From contig WOAB01000878.1 of assembly GCA_027886185.1 (NCBI GenBank), forward strand, positions 1,934,001-1,998,000: a stretch of DNA of 64,000 nt. The letters run 5' to 3'. Shown piece by piece: positions 24,001 to 32,386 of the stretch (position 1 is its first letter; every line of letters begins with the position of its first letter). Made by a program: the position numbers and the translations under genes. Source of the DNA: Rheum nobile. Its lineage: Eukaryota > Streptophyta > Magnoliopsida > Caryophyllales > Polygonaceae. The notes beneath the pieces are model-generated. The model was given only the letters and a program-made list of their open reading frames with translations, did not search any database and was not told the origin of the DNA.

Positions 24001-24422
24001 ATTCTTTTAAATTATTTTATGAAAGTCTATGTTTTTAAAATGTTTGTTTTCATTTGCAGCGTCATGCGATGAGCCAGGCCTATCTTCAGGAGCTTATGTC
24101 TGGAGGAGGTTGTTTAGGGTGTAGGGAGCACTTTCAGCATTTGCATGACATCCTTTTCAGTGACGTCATTCCTGTAGCTCCACCACTTGTACGGGCTTCA
24201 CATATGCCTTCCCATGTATATAGTGCATACGCTACTATATTTGAGAGAGCCGAATCATCTAGGATGGCGGAAGAGCGTGCAGCAGCTCAGCAGGCATCGT
24301 CTCAGCCGACCTCTTATGTTCCTCCAGTATGGGCACCGGGCGTGGGTTCGGGTGTGTCCTTAGCTAGTGCTTCCACTCCACATCTAGATGACTCATCTGA
24401 TAGTGAGACGGAGAGTTCGTAG
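21031..24422 (+). CDS. Plant mobile domain (PMD) protein gene of the MULE, one frameshift
   Basis: Predicted exons are 21031-21594, 21971-23208, 23301-23471, 23555-23980 and 24060-24422, with GT-AG introns all in phase 0. The N-terminal exon is acidic and Ala/Gly/Glu-rich. Exon 2 has a Pro/Gln/Ser/His-rich repeat region and then the PMD fold (PF10536-type) from about 22480, including WHPETNTFHFPWGE and PTLHDVLMILGLPIEG. Exons 3 to 5 continue the domain and end at TAG 24420. PMD proteins are a plant family found both in transposons and as host MAIN/MAIL1 proteins; their biochemical role in elements is unclear. The frame switches between about 22250 and 22310, where a 95-bp imperfect tandem repeat lies, so one base seems lost. 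The start is the first ATG after the dyad cluster. Confidence 0.83.
22251..22400 (+). repeat. Imperfect 95-bp tandem repeat in PMD exon 2
   Basis: The block starting catctcagca at 22251 recurs from 22346 (both contain gagccagccacacagg). It encodes a Pro-Ser-Gln/Glu repeat. Because 95 is not a multiple of three, the two copies lie in different frames, which explains the frameshift in the gene. Confidence 0.75.
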
Positions 24423-24621
24423 TATGACTTTTGACTTTTGTGTTTGTACATTTTTGGGGATTGAAATTCCAGTAAATTAAGTATGAATTTTGGCTTTATT
24501 GGTTTCGTATTTAGATATTTGTTCCGTCGTTTCTAATTTGTTCCGTCGTTTCTAGTTTTAGTTCTTTGCTTATTGGTTTGTTGGATTTTCGTGCGTTATT
24601 TCTAAAAAACACATGTATATT

Positions 24622-24753
24622 CTTAAATTACATACACATACTAAAAACACGTACAAATTCTAAAAACACATATACATTCACCGATGGCTTAAATTACATA
24701 CACATACTAAAAACACGTACAAATTCTAAAAACACATATACATTCACTGATGG
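24622..24753. repeat. Two tandem copies of a 66-bp unit
   Basis: The string cttaaattacatacacatac starts at 24622 and again at 24688, followed by near-identical sequence to cattcac(c/t)gatgg. It lies in the non-coding gap between the PMD gene and the hairpin unit and codes for nothing recognisable. Confidence 0.8.
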
Positions 24754-24830
24754 CTTACACACTTAAAAAAAAATACATACACACTGGAACAAATGACATA
24801 CACAACTCTTGCACTATACATATACATTCA

Positions 24831-25016
24831 CTCAAGAGCCCAGGATGAACCTCCTAGGACCACGACGTTCATGCTGATATGCTCCTTCTCCTAGCTGCAT
24901 CACAGAAAAACTTGAAATCCTACAAATACTGAAATATGGAGATCCCATGTTTTTCTGTGCTGCAGCCAGGAAAAAAGAGCAGATCAGCATGTATGCCATG
25001 GCCCAAGGAGGTTCGT
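24831..25016. repeat. Smaller inverted repeat, diverged copy of the hairpin core
   Basis: It contains ctgcatcacagaaaaact and the near-complementary tgtttttctgtgctgcag, with outer arms gatgaacctcc and ggaggttcgtc. It repeats the central 180 bases of the adjacent larger hairpin with about 10 percent differences by eye. Confidence 0.85.
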
Positions 25017-25580
25017 CTAGCATTTTCAGAACTTCAGTCCCTGAGGAACACAGTCAACCGCCTTTTCCACCTTCACTAGTGAGCTTAAACCGAACTGTCT
25101 TGTATTCATTGTAGACTCACGTCATGTTGTGGTCATTTCTAACAGTGCGTTAAGATGGATGCGATTGCCTTGTGGACATTATCCTCTTGACCGAGTCAAG
25201 AGTCCTAGGACGAACCTCCTTGGGCCATGTCGTTCATGCTGATCTGCTCTTTTTTTCTTGCTGCATCACAGAAAAACTTGAAATCCTACAAATACCGAAA
25301 TTTGAAGATCCCATGTTTTTCTGTGCTGCAGCGAGGAAAAAAGAGCAGCTCAGCATGCACGACATGGCCGAAGGAGGTTCGTCCTAGGACTCTTGACTTG
25401 GTCAAGAGTATAATGACCACAAGGCAATCGCATCCATCTTAACGCACTGTTAGAAATGACCACAACATGACGTGAGTCTACAATGAATACAAAACAATTC
25501 GGTTTAAGCTCACTAGTGAAGGTGGAAAAGGCGGTTGACTGTGTTCCTCCGGGACTGAAGTTCTGAAAATGCTAGACGAC
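25013..25580. repeat. Large inverted repeat, arms about 265 bp
   Basis: The left arm begins tcgtctagcattttcagaac and the right arm ends gttctgaaaatgctagacga. The arms match nearly throughout, for example gtgcgttaagatggatgcga against tcgcatccatcttaacgcac. The centre near 25296 holds a short unpaired loop. Confidence 0.93.
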
Positions 25581-25802
25581 GAAACCCACGATATTGAATT
25601 CTTGTATCTGAAATAAAATATTATTTAATTAGATTCCAACGAATACTACAACCTAATAGCGTAAATAATCAATAAAATACATATATTTATTTTTCTTACC
25701 GCGATCAAACACATCCCTTCCTCTTGGATGTGAAAGCTTGCCTCTTTGGGTGAGACAAGCTTGGTAGAAAGGGGACCCCGTATGGCCTATTTATAGGCAT
25801 AT

Positions 25803-25965
25803 TGGGCGGCACAGTGTGCCGCCCATGGGCTGTACAGCGGAGTTGTGGTGATGAAATGATATGGGCGGCACTGTGTGCCGCCCATGGGCTGTACAGGGAA
25901 GTTGTGGTGATGAAATGATATGGGCGACACTGTGTGCCGCCCATGATATTGGGCGGCAACTATGA
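25803..25965. promoter_or_regulatory. Internal cluster of GGGCGGCAC dyads
   Basis: Three full dyads (near 25804, 25863 and 25922, the last with gggcgac) and a half site (25950) match those at the MULE ends. They are embedded in about 60-bp repeats containing gggctgtacag and gttgtggtgatgaaatgat. They lie directly upstream of the TATA box of the hairpin unit. Confidence 0.8.
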
Positions 25966-26225
25966 TGATGGCGGGGAGGCCGATTCGGACGGGGATTAGA
26001 TAGCTTTTTTTATGTTTCATGTTAAACTAGTGTACGCTTTAATGTTTTCGTGAACGTGTTTTTGTTAATGATTAGTAATATTGTTGTCTCGTATAGCATT
26101 TTCCCGATTTTTTTCAATTCTCAAAAACAAATGATTAAAAACACAATATACGATCAATCTCAATCAAACTTTCACACAAAAGGAAATACAATATCATATA
26201 TAAAGTCGATTACAATCCAAAAAAC

Positions 26226-29200
26226 CTAGGTAAGTATGTCAGGTCGCCCATGATATGCTCGCTCCTCTACATAATTCTTGAACCTATCCTTGAAGCGCTC
26301 ATGACTATCACATCCATCAACACTTGGATCCTTGTAAATGCGCCACTGTCTTGGAGGCGGTGGAATGGGACAATGGTCATTAACAAGCCAAATCTGTACA
26401 CGTAAACAATACAGTTACTAAAAAAATTATGAAAGAATAAGTAAATACGAGAGAGTAGGACTCCACGTACCGGTACGTAATGGTCTCTCCTGCCTACATG
26501 TGCTATCGCATAAACCTTTGTCGGAGGCTCGGCACCCGGGGGGGCCCACAATGGAAGACATGTGTGCGGTCCGAACCATGATAAGACAACAACAACCACT
26601 TGGTGTTCCGTTGCAAACGCCAACCCAGTAATAGGCATTATACACCAGAAGTTTGCCGTGCACGGTGAAGGAATATAATTCAATTTCCTAACAAATTCTT
26701 CCAACGTCAACGCTTCCTCCGCAAGAATCGCTACGTAGTTCGCTCCATGTGCCTGGACGTGCTTCGAAAGCCCTAATCGGGCATCAATGTACTCGTCTTC
26801 TTGGCGACACATCAAAACGGCAAGAGAACGGAATCCACAATGACCATCACCTTTGACATTTTGAACTCCAGAAATGTAGGCGAGCATGAAATGATCAATA
26901 TTCTCGTGCCCCCAGTTGAAGCCGAGATACTTGACCGGCTTGTTTGAACCCGACTTGGACTTGGTTGAAGCAGATTTCGGCTTTGCAGGTTTAGTGGCAC
27001 TCCCCTTTGTTGTTGAAACTCCACTGTGAGGTCGTCCGCTAGAAGGGCATCCTTTCGATCCCGGGGATCCAACGGACGATTTCACATTGGTCGTCTCTTT
27101 CTCTGCAGGCTCATCCTCCTCATCCACTCCCAGCTCCTCATCCTCCATCTTCATCTTCTGCTTCTCCTTCTTCATGTTTGCATCCACATGCTCGTCCCAA
27201 CACATTTTCCTCTTCGTACCGGTCTTTCTCGCATTCATCCTAGGCCTCCCCTTCTTGGTCTCACCACGTGGCGGGTCTTGTTTATCGCACGATGTAGGGT
27301 CCTTTGACTCACGCCACTTTTCCGCCATCTTCTTCAAATCAAATCCCTCAACTGTCCCACATAAGTACTCTTCAACGAAGTCATCCACCGTGACATTGTC
27401 CGCTGTCAGTGAAACACCATCATCGACATCAAGATCCTTAGCATCCACCCCTTCCCATCGGATCTGCTTCCAGAAAATATCAACCTCTTCAGGCACTAAC
27501 GGATAACCCGTCTCCACGTAGACCTTAATTGTGTGTGGGCAAGGCAGTCCCAGTGTGGACCTCCACCAAAAATCAGCACATTTGTTCCCAATTTTCCCCT
27601 CCTTTGCTAACACAGCTTGGGCATACAACATCCTCAGGCATTTTTCAGAGCACTTTTCAAGGATGCGCTTGAAGAACACCTTAACCCACTCAGGGCCTTT
27701 CACTATCTCCATGGGAAAGGCAGTGCAGTTCTTGGTCATCTCATATCGGATCTTTCGATGCTGATCAACAAACATGTTGTCGATGTGCTGCACAAGTGTG
27801 TCGAACCCTCCGACGGATGTCTCAATCATGTCCTTAAGCATAGAGTGCTGACCCTCAATCCTGAAAATAATATATTCGTATACAATTAAGTAAATAAATT
27901 TTATAACCCAATTTGATTGCAAATGTTTGTATGAAAGTTACCTGTTTGATGTTCTTGTGGCAAAATGGAGAACATCATCACACCATGCCGCAACCAGCTT
28001 CTTCTTATGCTCATTAAACCAAGTTTGCTCCACATATCGCACCAAGCCTTCACTCCATATCCCCTTAAAGTGAGCAAGCCGCTCTCTGTACTCCTCCTTT
28101 GTGTGAGACCTCATCACCCGACGAACACTTCCCGAGAATTTCTTCTCGTCAATCTTCATCGTCTTAGCATATGCCTTCACATTACGGTCTACATGGACCT
28201 GACACAAGTGATGACGAACCTTCGGAAACACCAGTTTGGCAGCCTTGATCAGTCCTAGCTCTCGATCAGACATGATGCATACGGGATTTTTCTCCCCGTA
28301 CAACCACTTCAATCGTCTCAGCGCCCATGCATAGTGGTTTGTCGTCTCCCTTTCCATGAACACAAGAGCAATGCAATATGTGTAGTTGGTGCAAGTAAAC
28401 CCAACAATCTGGAACAGAGGCATACCGTACCTATAAATGCAACACAAAAAAAAATTAAAACCCGTAGAAAATACCATTATCTACACATAATACAAAAAAG
28501 ACTAAGGTTTACCTGTTGGTTTTGTAGGTCGAATCCATAATGACGACATTAGGAAACATGCACAACAAATGTCGAGCGTCTGGATGAGAAATAAACAAGC
28601 ACGCCAAAACCTCCTTCCCATCTTCCCTCGTCTTAGTAGCAGTGTCCAACAAATAGCCTTTCTCATTCAAAAATCCCAATGACCATTGTGTCACATTCAG
28701 ATTGCCCAGGGATTTCAACATCTCCTTAGCCCTAACAGTGTACACCTGATTCCTCGAACTCGTTGCACTCGAATATTCATTCCTAAGCTGTGTAGAAATA
28801 ACCTTGGGTCTTGCACCCGCCGCAGTATCAATCATCACTTTCCTATGCTGCTCCTTCGTAAGTCGGGTAGCAAATGCATGGCCGGTCAAGGTGGTAGAAA
28901 GCATATGGTTATGGGATCCACTAACAACCGATAAGGTCCACCCAGGATCTCTAATAACATTTTCTTCCCTAAAAGTACCATGCAGCAAAAAGGGACAACC
29001 CTTCTTTTTTGACCTAGTTTTATTCACTCGTATCGGGCTGACCTTTATACCATCGACTACCACCTTCTTCTTGCCGGACCTAGGTAACCCGGATCTCTCA
29101 CAGTGAAGTATAATCTTTTTAGGATTTGATGATTTAGTAGTGATCACCATAAAAAGACTAAAACCTACCCTTTGCACCCAATCTCGCAATCCTTCCTTAC

Positions 29201-29555
29201 TAGGAAATATCTCAGTAGTAGTAAAATGGGATGAGAAGTCGATAGCTATAAATCCATCATCACTAGAATCACCCTATTTATATACAAAAATTACCACATT
29301 AGAGACTAATTAATAATTAAATTTCTAAAAACTAATATCAACAAATTAAATATTATTTCAAAACAGTTTAACATTTCAAAGACTAAGTATATTTAAGATC
29401 TAATTATTTTATACAGTAAAAATTACAATATTACATACCTTGAAGTACTCGGGAGAAATTGGCGCTTGCAAATCATCCTCATCATCTACAGATGTGTTAG
29501 CGCTCGAAGAGGACTCCGACAATCCCCTCCAACCAGAACCGCTTGACGACGACAT
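26226..29555 (-). CDS. MULE transposase fused to an OTU-type cysteine protease domain
   Basis: Predicted exons are 29555-29439, 29273-28513, 28430-27942, 27860-26471 and 26393-26226. All have GT-AG borders, and the phases agree to give 974 residues without a stop. Residues about 70-165 form a FAR1/WRKY-GCM1-type zinc finger (C97, C132, H160, H162). The MULE transposase core carries the likely DDE residues D286, D348 and E458 (motifs MDSTYKTN, MSDRE, RIEGQHS) and a C-x2-H motif CQVH. A SWIM-like segment with GLPCPH follows near residue 520. A Lys/Ser/Glu-rich linker with basic clusters precedes an OTU domain at about 785-925, with D794 and C797 in GDGHC and H916 in DHYVP. It should cut and paste the element in the nucleus; the OTU part suggests deubiquitinase-like activity (inference). 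A TATA box lies upstream at 29607-29614. Confidence 0.92.
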
Positions 29556-29606
29556 TTATTATGAAAATGAGTTTCTAGATTTGGATACAATACAATACAT
29601 CCCTAA

Positions 29607-29614
29607 TTTATATA
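29607..29614 (-). promoter_or_regulatory. TATA box of the transposase gene
   Basis: Minus strand tatataaa lies about 52 bases before the ATG at 29555 and just inside the right-end dyad cluster. The position fits a core promoter with a very short 5' leader. Confidence 0.6.
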
Positions 29615-29629
29615 GCCGGCTACATCTGT

Positions 29630-30025
29630 ACTGGGCGGCCCTACGTGCAGCCCACATCGACCGTTGGGAGTGAAACGTATACTCACTGGGCGGCACCACG
29701 TACCGTCCATGAACCCTAGGCGGCACCACGTGCCGTCCATGAACTCTGGGCGGCATGAAGTGCCGCCTATGAACCCTGTCCCCCAAAAAACCCGGTTCAC
29801 TGACCCAGTTTCGTGGGCGGCACGAAATGCCGCCCACAACCCCGGTTTCAATGAACCGGTTTTTAAAAACACATTTTTATTTATTTCAAAAAAAAATCCC
29901 TAAACTGAACCCATCATGGGCAGCTCGTAGAGCCGCCCATGGAACTCGGGTTTTCTCGGCGGCATGTCGAGCCGCCCATGGGGAAGTGCGCGGCTAAAAA
30001 AAAGCGACTGCGCGGTTTTGCGCCG
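29630..30025. repeat. Right terminal repeat and dyad cluster of the MULE
   Basis: Dyads of the GGGCGGCAC type occur near 29634, 29691, 29719, 29747, 29815, 29920 and 29958, then the inverted terminal block ending at 30025. Several arms have C-to-T changes (for example taccgtccat), the expected decay of methylated CG/CHG sites. They lie upstream of the transposase start. Confidence 0.8.
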
Positions 30026-30034
30026 TTTTAAAAA

Positions 30035-30584
30035 TCTGATCATCATAAGCACCTTATATATTTCTTTCACAAAATAATCAAATTGTAAAACTTTATTTCC
30101 AGTGAAGCACAATAGTCATTATATGCCACATGGTCCATATGAAGGCGGTTGCGACGACCACAATTGCTTACTTTGGAAAACCCCGTTTTTTCAACTTACT
30201 AGTTGAAGCACGGGGAAACAAAAATCTTAAAATTGTAGTATTTTTTAAAACTAATATGTTAACTATAGTCTATTGAAAAATATATTTTTCAATTAAATAT
30301 TAAATGAAATGTTTGCGTTTTTTAGAGCTGATGTATTATAAATAAGACTTCATTTATTCCAAATCATGATATTCGATTATAATGAAATAGAAAATAATAG
30401 GAAATTAAATGATTTAAAAATATAGAACTACATCCAATCTTTATTTTTGTCTGGTTAGATATGTACAAAATTTCGTGTATGCTAACATCACACTCATCCA
30501 ATCTCTGCTTTCGTCAAAAAATCAAAAGAAATTACATTGTTCACTAACTATTTTCCTCTAGGAAGCACTGATGAATTCAGAATA
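30035..30584. other. AT-rich spacer
   Basis: No frame or element end was recognised. It probably belongs to the Helitron remnant that follows. Confidence 0.4.
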
Positions 30585-30960
30585 AAAACTTGCAAATCTT
30601 CCCTTTTACGAGCTCTTGAACAACCTATATACAACTGACCATGAGAGAAGCAAGGCTGTTTCAAAAAGACACAAATATATTATAGTGTTGTCCTTGTGAT
30701 TTGTGTATAGTCATTGCAAAACAAAGCTTTATTGAGAATTGTCGTCTTTAGAACTTAAATAGGTATTTGCTTAATGATGGCATGCCTAAACTAATTCTTG
30801 GTAGGAGCACTTGTTCTCCTTTGTAATAAGGAGTAGATATCTCACACAATATTAGATTTCTATGAAATTCTTTGCATATATTCTTCTAAAACGTGTTTTT
30901 TGTCTTTACAGACCGACACAAATTGAATTGGTTATAGCCGCATATAGTTTGTGCTATGGC
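30585..30960 (-). pseudogene. Helitron PIF1-like helicase, C-terminal fragment
   Basis: Minus-strand reading gives LLPRISLGM, then QFSIKLCFAMTIHKSQGQ, then ASLMVSC and GQLYIGCSRARKR. This is the order of the last motifs of Helitron/PIF1 superfamily 1 helicases (PRI, the QFPIKL-AMTINKSQGQT block, and HGQLYVA-SR). The frame is broken by several stops and shifts. Only the last 120 or so codons are recognisable. Such helicases drive rolling-circle transposition; this copy is dead. Confidence 0.8.
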
Positions 30961-31259
30961 CATACGTTTCTTTTTTATTTCACTTCCTTCTACATTATGT
31001 TTAATTCTTTGCTTTGTAGAAGTATTTCTTTTTCATAAACCAATTTACTTTTTATAGGAATTAAACATATTATTTACTTCATTAGTTTCCCAAAAATTGT
31101 AATTTTATGACGCTTATTGATCAACTTATTATGAGTCCAATAATACATGCTTTATATAGCTCTATTGGTGAACAAAACTGCATGGTTTATATATATGAAA
31201 ATTAAAACTGGAAATTGAGAACTATATCCTAGCCATTTGGTTGGAAATGTTGTGTATTC

Positions 31260-31480
31260 TAGATCTCACAATTTACATCCCATACACAAATAAGACACAT
31301 TTGAGTCCTATAAATATTGCTTTTCCCACTGAGGTCCAACTGAAGTTGATTGCAATAGGGAGAAAAACCAAGGAAAATATTTGAACAAACATTAAGGATG
31401 TTTTGATGGGTTCTACATAGAGGGCACGTTGTGAGAGTTGGACCGCAATCCTTGCATTTCTAATATTAACCGACACGTAA
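31260..31480 (-). pseudogene. RPA1-like OB-fold fragment (tentative)
   Basis: The minus-strand frame has EYYVSVNI at its start and SVGKAIFIGLK near its end, resembling the C-terminal OB fold of replication protein A large subunits (start YYVSC, then a TGxAxF-type strand). A Cys-rich reading in another frame (CKDCGP) suggests a frameshift. Plant Helitrons often carry RPA genes and helicase remnants lie beside it, which supports the call. It is not functional. Confidence 0.4.
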
Positions 31481-32386
31481 TACTCCTCAGATGACTACAC
31501 TATGAATTAACCAAACATGTATTTAACTATTTATGCAATGCATCAGTATGTTACCATGTGACCACATTGAAATGCAATGTTCCTTGGATTTGTCAAAATA
31601 TAAAGGAAAACCTTCAAATTTGAAGCAAAACAAACATAAGCATCTCAGTTGTCAAAACAAAGTAGAAAAACCAGCTTCAGCCTAATCTACGGCTAACATA
31701 TTCAGATAAGGTAGTTGGTTCAACTATTGCCTCAAAACTTGCACTGGTAGCATGCGACACTGATCTAACTGCGTTATCATGTTCTATCACTTGTCAGTTT
31801 AGCAGTTAGTTATTTGGAGTGAAAGCATAAACCGAGTTTTGTGCCAATAGTCAGTACTGCAAATTGATCATCAACATTAGAAGCCAATAGTCAGTACTCA
31901 CGGTCTTTGCAAAGCCAAATGTCAATTAAATGGAATTAGTTGCAACTAATCATCAAATACAAAGCATGTACTCTTTATTTCTCAATACAAAAATAAGAAA
32001 TCAAAATATTTTAATTCCATTGTAGAGGGCCTTAGAGTCCAGTAACTTGAAATCATTATTCAAGCACAAAGAAACGTCTGTCATTTCTTTGTGTACGACT
32101 CTCTTTTGGCATTTCATCAAACACGTACAATACATCGAAAAATCGCATGTGTAATCCATTGATTTGAAGAAATTTGTACCTATAAGTCTTACAATCTCAA
32201 CATACATGAACATCAGAGCTACAAATTAGCATAATTAGTTTATTAAATCACAATAAAAAGTCTGCCTATTAAAAGAATTGAAAGGAAAAAGATAAACGTA
32301 CATTTGTGATGTATTGTGCATGGAAATTCCTAGGCACGTCCTTGCCTTTCAAACGCCGAAAGAAGCCCTAAAAACAGCACTCAAAA
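31481..32386. other. Unassigned AT-rich sequence before the composite element
   Basis: A minus-strand open stretch at 32001-32213 (70 codons) has no recognised domain, though its place upstream of the RPA-like piece would fit a further RPA exon. Nothing else is supported. Confidence 0.3.

Larger units (their letters stand above)
24831..25797 (-). ncRNA. Candidate intron-containing hairpin RNA gene (miRNA/siRNA precursor-like)
   Basis: On the minus strand a TATA box (cctataaatag, 25788-25798) is followed by a short exon ending at 25700 with donor cgcg|gtaag. A 92-nt intron (25699-25608) ends in ttttatttcag, and a second exon from 25607 contains two successive hairpins. The first (25580-25013) has arms of about 265 bp around a loop near 25279-25312. 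The second (about 25016-24831) repeats only its loop-proximal part. Arms pair with scattered mismatches, as in young MIRNA or inverted-duplication loci. GGGCGGCAC dyads lie just upstream (25803-25965). No long ORF is present. I do not recognise a known miRNA in it; transcription and processing are inferred. Confidence 0.6.
20574..30025. mobile_element. Complete Mutator-like element with transposase-OTU, PMD gene and hairpin RNA unit
   Basis: The 9452-bp element is flanked by a perfect 9-bp repeat ttttaaaaa (20565-20573 and 30026-30034), the target duplication length of Mutator elements. Its ends are inverted: GGCCGATAAACCGCGCAG on the left against CGGCGCAAAACCGCGCAG on the right, followed on both sides by a shared ttagccgcgcacttcc block and GGGCGGCNC dyads. 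It holds a PMD gene on plus (21031-24422), a hairpin unit on minus (about 25790-24830) and a transposase gene on minus (29555-26226). The transposase frame is open across all five predicted exons and the TSD is perfect, so the insertion is probably young. Confidence 0.93.

Noticed and set aside
25172..25442. Short plus-strand frames across the large hairpin
   Set aside because: They end within the inverted repeat, are not conserved between the two hairpins and match no family; the RNA reading explains the locus better.
25705..26020. Frames with repeated GRHTVPP-like peptides
   Set aside because: They are translations of the dyad cluster and have no start context or domain.
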